A stretch of DNA of 37,482 bases from an uncultured Nitrospira sp. (GCA_902500715.1 CABVRO010000022.1:1-37482); one strand, 5' to 3'; counted from the stretch's first letter, positions 17,516-26,084 are shown. Numbers and translations: made by a program. Notes: generated from the sequence alone by a model not told the origin.

Positions 17516-18769
17516 GTGAACGTCTCTCGCGAAGAAGTCACTCTGTCCGGCGACACGAAGGACGAGATACGAGTGAGCCTGCGCGAGCACTTAGCCTGGT
17601 GGGGACTCCGGCACGTCGAATCCGATGCGGACTACTTTGCCTGGCAGCGGGAAGTCTTCTCCCCGCAAGAGCTCACGACACTGCATCGGCACATCGAAGC
17701 CAAACGGCAGGCCACAGACGGTCCTACTGCTGAAATCGCGTTCTACGATCTGACCGCTCAGCCCCGCTCCGTTCCCGTACTCTACAGCCAGCGATACGAA
17801 TACTATGTGGAGGTCGGCGCACGCGTGGCCAGGCATCTCGACGATGCCTCGACGATGCTCGATGTCGGTTGCGGCATCGGCATCCTGACAACCTTCTATG
17901 CGAAACGGTGCCCGGGATCGACCATTGTCGGGATCGATCGCTCGCCGGCCTCCATCGACCTTGCCAGGCAGCGGGCGCAGGATCTGGGCCAGACCAATGT
18001 GCGCTTCGAATGCCGGGATCTGGATCACCAGGATCTCGCCGGACGTTTTGACCTGATCATTGCCACCCACACGTTGCTACAAGCTGAGCAGGAGCCGGGT
18101 CTCCCCAGTTTCGACTGGCGCACGTTCGCACGTTCAGCAGACGTGCAGGCGCAGCGGGGATTCGAGCAGCGGACCGGCTTAGGTGTTCGGCTGGACAGGC
18201 TTCGAGTCGGGTTGACTCCCGGTGGTCGCATGGTGGTCTTCGAAAAAACCAGACAACTCGCTCGCCGCATTCCATTTCAGCGCGCGCTTACCGCCCACGG
18301 CCTCGTATTGATTGCGCCGCCGGAGCCGGTCCGTTACCGATCGGTGGAGGAGGTCACGGACGACGGTCCATTGTATGTTATGGGAGCCGTTCCTCGGGAG
18401 CAGGCATGGGTGTGGGATGAATCGCCGGAAGCGGATGGAACGCCACCGCTCGATGTAGACTCGCTCCGCTCCGCTCGGGCACAAGGCGACCAGCCGCTGT
18501 ACGAAAATCATCAGACTTCGGCGGAACAGGAATGGCGCTCATTGCCGGCGAAACAGGTGACCGCTCAGGTCACCAGCACAGAGCCGGATGGCCGACAGTT
18601 GCATGTCGAATGGGGGCGGGCAGGGGCATTCGTGTATCTGTATTGCGCCAACACCTTCGACCAGCGTCAATTGGTCCTGATTGAGCCGGCTCGCGCTGCC
18701 GTGCTGGAGACCTACTATCGGGAAATTACCAGGGAGCAACCGGTCGGCGGGAAGGAACCTTTGCGATGA
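17516..18769 (+). CDS. Class I SAM-dependent methyltransferase
   Basis: 417-residue protein. The central part is a Rossmann methyltransferase: motif I MLDVGCGIGIL (~114-124), acidic motif II IVGIDRSPASIDLA, then VRFECRDLDHQD and FDLIIATHTLL (motif IV region). The N-terminal ~110 residues and the C-terminal ~130 residues (with DGRQLHVEWGRAGAFVYLYCAN) do not match a family I recognise and may define the substrate. Start GTG 17516 is 10 bases after the ProA-like stop, with AGGG and GAGG upstream. The stop overlaps the next gene as ATGA. The methyl acceptor is unknown. Confidence 0.85.
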   Translation: MNVSREEVTLSGDTKDEIRVSLREHLAWWGLRHVESDADYFAWQREVFSPQELTTLHRHIEAKRQATDGPTAEIAFYDLTAQPRSVPVLYSQRYEYYVEVGARVARHLDDASTMLDVGCGIGILTTFYAKRCPGSTIVGIDRSPASIDLARQRAQDLGQTNVRFECRDLDHQDLAGRFDLIIATHTLLQAEQEPGLPSFDWRTFARSADVQAQRGFEQRTGLGVRLDRLRVGLTPGGRMVVFEKTRQLARRIPFQRALTAHGLVLIAPPEPVRYRSVEEVTDDGPLYVMGAVPREQAWVWDESPEADGTPPLDVDSLRSARAQGDQPLYENHQTSAEQEWRSLPAKQVTAQVTSTEPDGRQLHVEWGRAGAFVYLYCANTFDQRQLVLIEPARAAVLETYYREITREQPVGGKEPLR

Positions 18770-19611
18770 CGCCTATAATCAACCGGCCCGATTCGTCTTC
18801 ATCGGCGGCACAGGAAGTGGTCGGTCTGGTTCCCGCCGCCGGGCTGGCGAAACGCTTGCAACCCTTCCCCTGCAGCAAGGAGGTCTATCCTGTCGGCTTC
18901 GTGTTGGATCAGCAAACCGGGAAGCCTCGTCCGAAGGTTGCGGCGCATTATCTGTTGGAGAAGTTCAGCGCTGCCGGAATTACAAAGACCTACCTGGTGA
19001 TTCGAGAGGGCAAATGGGACATTCCGAATTATTTCCGCGAGGGCGGAGTGGTGGGATTGTCGCTCGCCTACCTCGTCATCGCCGGCTCGCTGGGACCGCC
19101 GGACACCATAGACCGCGCCTATCCCTTTCTGGAGCAGAAGCGTGTGGCCTTCGGTTTTCCCGATATTCTTTTCGGCCCGGACGATGCCTATCGGCAGCTG
19201 ATCGCGGAGCAAGAGCGAACGGGAGCGGATGTGGTCTTGGGGCTACATCGAGTGTATGACCATCGCGTCTGGGACATGGTTGACTGTGACGAGGGGGGCC
19301 GCGTCCGTGACATCGTGATGAAACCGGCCTCGACGACGCTCACCGATGGCTGGTGCTGCGCCGTCTGGACTCCGCGATTCTCGACCTTTCTCCACGAATT
19401 TCTCCGCGCCGATGAGACGAAGCGGAATATGAGCCGGTTGGCCAACCGCGCCAACGATCCGAGCGGGGACTTGGCCGTGGGGGTTGTCCTGCAAGCCGCG
19501 CTCAAGGCGGGGCTCGTGCTGCAGAGCGTCACGTTTCCCGGCGAACGCTACTTAGACATCGGCACGCCCGAGAATCTGCTCAAGGCCGTGCGGGAGTTTG
19601 GTGCTCAGTAG
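18766..19611 (+). CDS. Nucleotidyltransferase resembling glucose-1-phosphate thymidylyltransferase
   Basis: 281-residue protein with the nucleotide-sugar pyrophosphorylase fold. VPAAGLAKRLQPFPCSKEVYPVG (about 21-43) is the G-x-x-x-R-L-x-P-x-x-x-x-K-x-x-x-P motif that binds the NTP, with the catalytic Lys in SKEVYP. Later come FGFPDILFGPDDAY (metal/NTP Asp region) and ERYLDIGTPENLLKAV, typical of the RfbA/GlmU-N type. Wild-type specificity residues cannot be read, so the product could be a dTDP-, UDP- or CDP-activated compound. The start ATG overlaps the methyltransferase stop by four bases. Third gene of the operon; it may activate a product made with the other two proteins. Confidence 0.85.
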   Translation: MTPIINRPDSSSSAAQEVVGLVPAAGLAKRLQPFPCSKEVYPVGFVLDQQTGKPRPKVAAHYLLEKFSAAGITKTYLVIREGKWDIPNYFREGGVVGLSLAYLVIAGSLGPPDTIDRAYPFLEQKRVAFGFPDILFGPDDAYRQLIAEQERTGADVVLGLHRVYDHRVWDMVDCDEGGRVRDIVMKPASTTLTDGWCCAVWTPRFSTFLHEFLRADETKRNMSRLANRANDPSGDLAVGVVLQAALKAGLVLQSVTFPGERYLDIGTPENLLKAVREFGAQ

Positions 19612-19761
19612 CGTTGGGCCACTTATCGGCGGTAGCATCCGTGTCTTCAGGCCGGACGAACTCTAGAGCGCATCGAAGGCCCTGTTGACCCAGGTTTCGA
19701 ATCAGTTTGTGGCCGACGTCCGAGGCTCCCCAGCGATTCCCGCCACCGGTGCCCTCTTCGC

Positions 19762-20586
19762 TCAGTCTCCATGAAAGAGCTTCCGACACTCCAAGAGGAG
19801 ATAGACGGGCCGCGTATGCTTCTCCTTCTTGTCGGGAATGTGACCGATCGCGGCGCCGGTCACGACCATTCCCGGTGGGCATTGCCAATCTTTACTTCCT
19901 ACCAGACCACCCAATCCAAACGCGTCCGGCACTCTTGGGCTGACCTGGATGGATGCCGGATCTTTTCCTTTCGATCCGTTCTCGTGGATATCGGCCGCAG
20001 TCGCATGTTCAAGGCCGACTTGGAGCAGGCTCTCTCGCAATTGCAGCTTGTTGTAGACTTCATGCAGACCCATGGTGAGCCGATTCATCGGCACCGTGGT
20101 TTCGAAGAGGGTGCCTTCCTTTTCGTAGTTGAAGAGGAACGGGCTCTTCTCCGAACGAGCGCCCAGCGTGCCGTCGGGCTGCAACTCCCGGCAGGAGAAG
20201 CGGAAGGATTCCCACGTGCGGTTGTTCACTTCCTCGATAAAGAGCCCATGGAGCACGCCATCCGTAAACATGTCGAGGCAGGATACGAATCGGCTTTCGA
20301 CCACCTTATCCTTCGCATAATCCAAATCGTTGCAGGCCGTCCATATGGAGCCGACGAGTCCTGGATACGGCAGATTCTTCGGCACGCAGCCGGCGATGAC
20401 ATAGACGCGGAAATCGTTCCACGTGTATTGGGGGTTGTTGTCATCCAACGGGTTGGATGCAATGCCATATCCGATTCCCGGCCGGACGGCGCCCGTCCCG
20501 GCCCAAGCTGAACAGATGGGAAGAAGAAGCGTGGCACACAACACAACACACTTCACGGTGCTCAGCATGGCGCATCTGGCGGTCAT
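19762..20586 (-). CDS. Secreted cysteine-containing protein of unknown family
   Basis: 274-residue protein with a Sec signal peptide (about residues 1-29, hydrophobic core VVLCATLLLPICSAWAG). The mature part has at least seven cysteines, for example VYVIAGCVP, SIWTACNDLDY, SRFVSCLDMF, RFSCREL and, near the end, WQCPPGMVVTGAAIGH...LLLECRKL. That terminal C-P-x-G-x-V-x-T-G...L-x-C-R pattern resembles beta-sandwich repeats in secreted proteins, but I cannot name the family. Start ATG 20586 has GGAGG seven bases upstream. It lies 211 bases downstream of the CHAT-fusion gene on the same strand as the promoter-distal neighbour. Function unknown. Confidence 0.78.
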   Translation of the reverse strand: MTARCAMLSTVKCVVLCATLLLPICSAWAGTGAVRPGIGYGIASNPLDDNNPQYTWNDFRVYVIAGCVPKNLPYPGLVGSIWTACNDLDYAKDKVVESRFVSCLDMFTDGVLHGLFIEEVNNRTWESFRFSCRELQPDGTLGARSEKSPFLFNYEKEGTLFETTVPMNRLTMGLHEVYNKLQLRESLLQVGLEHATAADIHENGSKGKDPASIQVSPRVPDAFGLGGLVGSKDWQCPPGMVVTGAAIGHIPDKKEKHTRPVYLLLECRKLFHGD

Positions 20587-20797
20587 CGGAGGTCCTCCTT
20601 CCTCTAGGTGAAAGGTCTGGTGACGGACGCCTCGAATCGAGAGATGGTCTGACTCCCGGGACCGGTTTACGCTATTCGACAAACGTGTGTTGCTCCAGAC
20701 ATACACCGTCCACGGGGGGAAATCCTCAACGTCGCACACGCGGGATAATCTGCGTAGCACGGATCGACAATACCAGGCTCAATGATCATCGGGACGT

Positions 20798-23700
20798 CTA
20801 CGGGTAGGCCGCGAGGATCTGTTCGGCGGCCTCCAGTCGCGCCCGTGCCTCCCGGTCCTTACACTGCTTTCGGCAGTTCGCACAGAACGTGAGCCGACCG
20901 GCGATCGACCGGATGTCCCGTTTCTCATTATAAAAAAGCGGGCAATCGGCAGGCCCTACCCGGCGTGGATGAGGCGGAATTCCTGCCACCACCGCTGCGG
21001 CCAGATGTGCCATCATCCGCTCGACCGTGAATTCCCGCTCATTCAGTTGCTCCAGGAACTCGAAGGTGGAGGTCACGATCAGCCGATCTCGCCGCCAATA
21101 ATACAGATAGCTGGTTCGCGCATCCTTCATCGGAAAATTGATCATGCAAATGAGCTGATCGACGGCCAGCTCCTGCGGTTTGGTCTTCAACCGGTCATAG
21201 AGCGTTTCCGCGACGACAAAGGCCTGATCCTCCTCCTGCTCCCGCCGCCAGGTCCCGATCGGTGCGGGAAATGAGACGGTCTCGAACGCGTAGCGCATTT
21301 GGACGTGAGTGAGGCGTTCGCAGATCTCCGGCAGGTGGGGAATCATGCGGTGCGCATTCCACATGCCGATCCGTACGCGGTCTCCCACCGCGCGTCTTCG
21401 GCTCCGCACGGCGGCGCTTCTGGTGCGCTCGTAGTCGGCTGCCGTTCTCGGGAGGCAGAGATGCTGGGCGGGATTGCGCGCAAAGACGACCGGCACCGCC
21501 CAGTCGATGGCTTCACCCGAGATCGAGTAGTTCACCGACACCCGTGCTTCGCGGGCGGCATCGCCGATGCTCTGCCCCATCGCCAACGCCCAGTAGAAGT
21601 GGCGGGAGAAGGCTGTGGCAGAGACGTCCAAGACCGGATACTGATTCGCAACCACCGCCGGCACGCCGCCGGCAATGAGGGCCTGCGCGACGCCGCGACT
21701 GAAATCCTGGCGCCCGCCACGGCCGGTTTCGCAGGCGTTCAAGCAGACCAGCCGGATGCCTCGACGGCAGACGATCTGGCGCAGGGTCGACGAGTCTAAG
21801 CGTTGTTCGCCGCCGTCCTGATTTTCAAAGATGAGATAGCCGCAGTCGCTCTCTTCGTCGTATTCCCCGTGGCCGATGAAGTGCAGTACGTCGATCGGGG
21901 CTGTGGCGGATTCCAGGGTGCGATGCAGCAGGTCAGGCGTGGCGTCCAGCAACAACTCGATCTCGGCCAGTCCCGCGTCGAGGAGCCGGCGGAATCCGCT
22001 GCGAATCACGTCGGCTTCCTCCTCCACCGACAGGGTGCCGAGTCCGAGCGGCTGCGCGACCACGACGAGGATACGCAGGGTGGGGCGAGCCGGAATGCGT
22101 TCGGCCGGAATCGCCGTCAAGACATTGCGCGTAAAGTTGACTTCCTCCAATGCGAGAAACGTTCTGCGATCGGGATCGTAGATAAATTCCCACGACTGAT
22201 CGGCGATCCAACCGATATCCGAGGTAAAGATCAGATTAAGCCGCTGGCTGACCTGTTCGGAGCGGGCCGCGTCATACAGCCGGCGAACTTGTCCCGGAAA
22301 CAGAGCGGCGAACAATGCGCTGCCCATGCGCTGCAGTTCGGCGTCATTCGGGAGCTGCGGGTAGGCAGGGTCTCCGTCGATGTAGCCTTGAATATGCGCC
22401 TGTCCTGCCTTAATCCGGTCCCACTGCGTCGGTGCGTGATCGTTGGCGCCACGGCCTGTCGATCGCGCCGCCTTGCGTTCGCCTCCCGTGTGCAGCTGTT
22501 CCATGACGCGGGCGTTGCGAAACGTGGCGATAAGTTGCGCGACGTCCGCTCCCTGCTTCGGCGCAATGAGCGCAATGTGAAAGACCTCGTCCGGTTCCGG
22601 CGCAGGTGGAAGCGGGGCTGCCGGTGCGCTCACGCGTTGAGGGGGGAGCGACGGTGTCAGGGTAGGCGGTTCCTCGCGCGTCCTTGTGGCTCCGGTGGGT
22701 GAGGGTGGTTCCATGCGGGCGACGCCGCGACGCCTGCCCGATGGCAGGTCATGAGCGATGTCGATCGGCGTGACGGGTTGTGCCTGTCCGCGTAACGCGC
22801 GAACGAGAAAATCCACTGTGCCGGGGTCGTCGAAGAAGTTCACATGGTTGACCGGCTTGTGTTGCGGCAGATTGCCGCCCAGGCCGAAACAGCCGACACG
22901 GGTGCCTGGAATGGCGGCGGCTCCGATTCCCGGGTCCACTCGCCAGCCGCCTTCGGTCGGCACGACGAGGTCGTTTGCGGTCGGGAAAAAGAGGTCCGCC
23001 CCCGCATCGACGATCCGTTGCAGCAAGGCGGCGTTTGGTTCGAAGTTTGCGACAAGGGCGGAATAGGCTTCGCTGGGAGGGCCTGGTGTGGCCTGCAATG
23101 CCTGAATGATCTCGCCGTTGTTATCCATCGAGGCGAGGCCCGGGAGGCTGCCGACCAGGCGGCGGGCGATCCAGGACAAGGCTTCGCTCACGAATTCCAC
23201 CCCGGTGGTAAACGGATTTTCGGGGAACAGTTCCATCACATTGGACAGCCAGTTCGTGTATTGGGTGACATGATCCGGCGAGGCGAGGGGGGTTCCGCCG
23301 TTCGGGCTCGCCACCAGCACGGCGCGGCCGATCGCAAATCGATCGGCCAGCGCACCGAACCGATCTCGGCGCTCGACGAGATGTCGCAGGACCAATCCGC
23401 CTCGTGAATGGGTGATCACGTCGAAGGCGGTGGGGCGATCGGGTAGGGCCTCAAGGAGCATGCGCACGTTCTCTTCCGGCGTGCGGCTGAGGGTGAAGTG
23501 ATCGAAACCATAGATGCGGTGTCCATAGACATCCTTGAGTTCCTCAAACAACGTCTTGCCGTTGTTGCCTGGTGTCTTGGCCAGTCCGGTGAAGGCGGCG
23601 GTCGTGTTGGAAAAGGTTCCATGAATCAGCAGGAGATTGCGTCCGGTGGTGCTCAGGGCTCGAAGATCGGCGGCAGGCAGCGTGGCCTTGCGGCCGAGTT

Positions 23701-24250
23701 CCTCCGGGGTGACGGTCAGCCAGCCTTCCCGGCGGCCTTTCAATTTCCAGGTCGCGGTTTCCCAGAGTAGAGCGAGTTTGGCGAGTGCGAAGTCGGCAAT
23801 CTTGCCGGCCACTTTGAGCACGACGGTCTTGATGGCACTGCTGATGAATCCACGGCGCCCGCCGGCTTCCGGCACCGGCACGGCCGGAACGGGAATCGAA
23901 AACCGGTACAGGGTTGGCGACCCCCTGCTGGCTCTTCGGCGAGCCGGCTCGCTGGGCATGTGGAACCGGACGGCGCCGGAGGCATAACGCGTCATCACCA
24001 CGTAGAGGTCGTCGGGGCGACCTTCGACATCCAAGGTGAGGGGCGGCTGGACCCCTTCGCCGCGTCTGGCCTTGGGCGTGGCGGTGAGGGTCTGTTCGAT
24101 CTGCCAGCGTTTGGTTGCGGTGAGATTTTCCAGAAATGGATCACGTGCCTCCTCGGCCGCCCGCCGACCTCCCCGGACGGCGCCTGTTGCACGAACGTCC
24201 CAGCCCTCCGATGTCGCCCAACTCACTGTGCCGGATTTTTTTTGCGCCAT
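20798..24250 (-). CDS. Alpha/beta hydrolase - CHAT caspase-like protease fusion protein with C-terminal cysteine cluster
   Basis: 1150-residue multidomain protein. Residues ~200-490 are a lipase-like alpha/beta hydrolase: NLLLIHGTFS (205-214, oxyanion loop) and FDVITHSRGGL with nucleophile Ser282; the His may be in NHVNFFDD (~469). A Pro-rich linker spans ~500-555. Residues ~555-930 hold a CHAT domain, a caspase-like cysteine protease, with HFIGHGEYD (His794) and LNACETGRGG (Cys840), then GGVPAVVANQYPV. Residues ~957-1150 are a further domain ending in Cys1103 and Cys1123/1126/1130 (FCANCRKQC), a likely zinc site. No signal peptide is seen. Start ATG 24250 has GGGAG six bases upstream; an A8 tract lies at codons 3-5. 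CHAT proteins often act in stress or defence proteolysis; the role here is inference. Confidence 0.9.
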   Translation of the reverse strand: MAQKKSGTVSWATSEGWDVRATGAVRGGRRAAEEARDPFLENLTATKRWQIEQTLTATPKARRGEGVQPPLTLDVEGRPDDLYVVMTRYASGAVRFHMPSEPARRRASRGSPTLYRFSIPVPAVPVPEAGGRRGFISSAIKTVVLKVAGKIADFALAKLALLWETATWKLKGRREGWLTVTPEELGRKATLPAADLRALSTTGRNLLLIHGTFSNTTAAFTGLAKTPGNNGKTLFEELKDVYGHRIYGFDHFTLSRTPEENVRMLLEALPDRPTAFDVITHSRGGLVLRHLVERRDRFGALADRFAIGRAVLVASPNGGTPLASPDHVTQYTNWLSNVMELFPENPFTTGVEFVSEALSWIARRLVGSLPGLASMDNNGEIIQALQATPGPPSEAYSALVANFEPNAALLQRIVDAGADLFFPTANDLVVPTEGGWRVDPGIGAAAIPGTRVGCFGLGGNLPQHKPVNHVNFFDDPGTVDFLVRALRGQAQPVTPIDIAHDLPSGRRRGVARMEPPSPTGATRTREEPPTLTPSLPPQRVSAPAAPLPPAPEPDEVFHIALIAPKQGADVAQLIATFRNARVMEQLHTGGERKAARSTGRGANDHAPTQWDRIKAGQAHIQGYIDGDPAYPQLPNDAELQRMGSALFAALFPGQVRRLYDAARSEQVSQRLNLIFTSDIGWIADQSWEFIYDPDRRTFLALEEVNFTRNVLTAIPAERIPARPTLRILVVVAQPLGLGTLSVEEEADVIRSGFRRLLDAGLAEIELLLDATPDLLHRTLESATAPIDVLHFIGHGEYDEESDCGYLIFENQDGGEQRLDSSTLRQIVCRRGIRLVCLNACETGRGGRQDFSRGVAQALIAGGVPAVVANQYPVLDVSATAFSRHFYWALAMGQSIGDAAREARVSVNYSISGEAIDWAVPVVFARNPAQHLCLPRTAADYERTRSAAVRSRRRAVGDRVRIGMWNAHRMIPHLPEICERLTHVQMRYAFETVSFPAPIGTWRREQEEDQAFVVAETLYDRLKTKPQELAVDQLICMINFPMKDARTSYLYYWRRDRLIVTSTFEFLEQLNEREFTVERMMAHLAAAVVAGIPPHPRRVGPADCPLFYNEKRDIRSIAGRLTFCANCRKQCKDREARARLEAAEQILAAYP

Positions 24251-24371
24251 GCTCTGCTCCCATTTCGCTCGTGATGCCGAGCGTCATCGTTTTGGATGAT
24301 CCTGCGGCTCGTCGCAAACTGCGTGCGCTTATCCCACAACCGGAAGAATGAGGCAAGAGGTTCGTTGGGGT

Positions 24372-24538
24372 CTAGCAGGATGGGGAAAACGTCCGCCAGC
24401 GGCGTTCTCGATCTCCGTGAAGCGTGAATCGTGAAGCATATCTTGTCAGGCTCCGTATCCGGGCTGTTACGAGAGACACACGACGCTTCCGGAACGACGG
24501 ACGCTGAAGACGACCTTTTTGCACATTCTGTGGGCTAG
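24372..24538. repeat. MITE-like element 1, decayed, CTAG-bounded
   Basis: Starts CTAGCAGGATGGGGAAAAC followed by GTCCGCCAGCGGCGTTCTCG, nearly the reverse complement of the right end of element 3. Its right end (GACCTTTTTGCACATTCTGTG...CTAG) is a weak match to the inverted terminus. About 167 bases, noncoding on both strands as far as I can see. Its last CTAG is the first CTAG of element 2. Confidence 0.5.
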
Positions 24539-24722
24539 GAGTCTGTCCAAGTATTGCCGTTCTGCTGCGACGAATGATCTGCCGGCATCTGCCTCGTTCT
24601 CGACCCGTAACAATCCTCAACGTATTCAGCGAATACGCTTCCGGTTTTTTCGAGCCTGCGGCCTCGCATCCGCCGGCATCTTCTTCGTCTCGCTACGAAG
24701 GATGACTCGGACAGGCTCCTAG
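24535..24722. repeat. MITE-like palindromic element 2, 188 bp
   Basis: The left terminus CTAGGAGTCTGTCCAAGT (24535-24552) and the right terminus ACTCGGACAGGCTCCTAG (24705-24722) are inverted copies with two mismatches over 18 bases. The inner flanks also pair partly around GATCTGCCGGCATCTG and CATCCGCCGGCATCTT, so the whole element is a large imperfect palindrome. No coding capacity. It is a different family from elements 1 and 3 but shares the CTAG boundary. Confidence 0.7.
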
Positions 24723-24926
24723 CAGGCTGCGGAAAAACTCGATGGTTGAGCAACACGCGATCATTCACTCTTGTGCCGCATTGGTCTAGCACTCATCCGC
24801 AGGATGCGCCAGAAGGCCGTCCAGCAAGGCCGCAGCAAGCGAAGGGGCGAATCGTACTCTTGCGGTACGGTGAGCCGCTGAGCGACGCGAGAACGCCGCT
24901 GGCGGACTTTTTCCGCATCCTGCTAG
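24719..24926. repeat. MITE-like element 3, 208 bp, inverted termini of the TAGCAGGATGCGG family
   Basis: The left end CTAGCAGGCTGCGGAAAAA (from 24719) and the right end, the reverse complement of CTAGCAGGATGCGGAAAAA (to 24926), form 22-base inverted repeats with two mismatches. An internal CTAG at 24786 begins a second, 141-base sub-unit with CATCCGCAGGATGCG. The right end supplies the stop codon of the acid phosphatase gene. Confidence 0.7.
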
Positions 24927-25786
24927 GGCCGTTCCCGGATCAGCATTCGCATGGAGTGTAATCGATCGTCGTCGGATAGAGGCGGTGAGACAAGCGAGCG
25001 TTCCCACGACCCGTACATGGGATTGGGAAGCAGGAACCAGGACCTGCCCCAGCGTTCGTGGTGCTCGCGAGCCAGGCGGACGCGTTGTTCCGGACTGTCT
25101 CGTGCTCCGGGAAGAAAATCTCCCAGATCATCCCCGATCAGCAGGAGGATGCGAAACCGGCGCGCGAGGTACTGCCTGCGGCTCGATTTGTCCGACGGCC
25201 AGTTGAAAGGCGGTTCACCTTCCGTCAGTACCGTATCGAGGTCTTTGGGCAGCGAGACACCGAGTTTCTCAAGGTTCTCCCTGGTCGACGATTCCTGGCC
25301 TGCATGCCGATTGGTGATGAACAGAATCGCAACGCCCTTGCTGTGGGCCTGCGCGAGGAAGTCCAACGCGCCCGGGACGGCCCGCGCATCGGCCTCGCGA
25401 ATCCAGTCGTCCCATGCCGACGGACTAAACGTGGTGCGCTGTGTCACCAGACGTCCTTCGAAGGGGCTGTTGTCCAACACTGTTTCGTCGAGATCCAGGA
25501 TCACGGCAGGCGGCTGGTTTGCGAAGTCGCCGACTTGTTCCAGTGCCGCGGTCCGCGTATGGTCCTGCAATGCGCGATCGAGTGCCTCGCCGGCCTGGCG
25601 GTAGGTAGTGGAGGAGAGGACGTGATACTCGGCGGATGTCTGCACCCAGAGCAGGCTGTGCAGGAGTTCATGACTGTCCCGGACTTCCGAACAGCCTTCA
25701 CAAAATAAGAGGAGCACAAGGAGAAAGGACCAGGTGCGACGCTGACTGAAAGCTCCTGCGCTAGCGTCCCGTGTCAGGTGAGACAT
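24923..25786 (-). CDS. HAD-family acid phosphatase, lipoprotein e(P4) / class B-C type
   Basis: 287-residue exported phosphatase, related to the 5'-nucleotidase lipoprotein e(P4). The N-terminus is a signal peptide ending at LLLFCEGC, so Cys32 may be lipidated; the -3 position is a non-canonical Cys. The HAD nucleophile motif is DLDETVLDNS (~98-107), where the first Asp is phosphorylated; ILFITNRHAG is motif II and LLLIGDDLGDF carries the metal-binding acidic pair. It probably releases phosphate from organic phosphates outside the cytoplasm. Start ATG 25786 has AAAGGA seven bases upstream. The TAG stop (24923-24925) lies inside the CTAG terminus of a repeat element, so the original C-terminus may have been altered by insertion. 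Confidence 0.9.
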   Translation of the reverse strand: MSHLTRDASAGAFSQRRTWSFLLVLLLFCEGCSEVRDSHELLHSLLWVQTSAEYHVLSSTTYRQAGEALDRALQDHTRTAALEQVGDFANQPPAVILDLDETVLDNSPFEGRLVTQRTTFSPSAWDDWIREADARAVPGALDFLAQAHSKGVAILFITNRHAGQESSTRENLEKLGVSLPKDLDTVLTEGEPPFNWPSDKSSRRQYLARRFRILLLIGDDLGDFLPGARDSPEQRVRLAREHHERWGRSWFLLPNPMYGSWERSLVSPPLSDDDRLHSMRMLIRERP

Positions 25787-25878
25787 CTCTTAATCCTTTG
25801 TCGTCATGCGGTTCTCCGCGGTCGTGATAGAGACGTTTGCGAATATGTAGATAGTGACGAACTGTTTATCACTCGTGC

Positions 25879-26084
25879 GAGCGTGCATTCTACGCGTGGA
25901 GAGTCGAGCGGTCTATCCCGTGGGTGCATGGCCCTGGTCATGAGATTGTGTTTGGATCTGCGGCGGCTGGTCCGGGAAAGAGAGGGAAATCGTGCCCGCG
26001 CTAGGCCACGAACTGGCGCATGTGGTGCAACAGGACAGGTTGTTCCCGAACTCGGGGGATTCTTGTGTGCTGCAACGATCCGGG
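25879..26084 (+). pseudogene. Degraded DUF4157 (eCIS-core-type) metalloprotease-like gene fragment
   Basis: One frame reads ERAFYAWRVERS...HGPGHEIVFGSAAAGPG (25879-25968) and stops at the TAG at 26003-26005. A second frame, shifted by two, continues PALGHELAHVVQQDRLFPNSG...CVLQRSG (25995-26084). GHELAHVVQQ is the hallmark HExxH segment of DUF4157 proteins, usually followed at a distance by VLQR, and the upstream IVFG is also family-like. The start, the first part of the domain and any long C-terminus are missing, and a frameshift separates the halves, so I call it a relic. DUF4157 domains are often found near extracellular contractile injection systems; nothing else of such a system is here. 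Confidence 0.6.
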
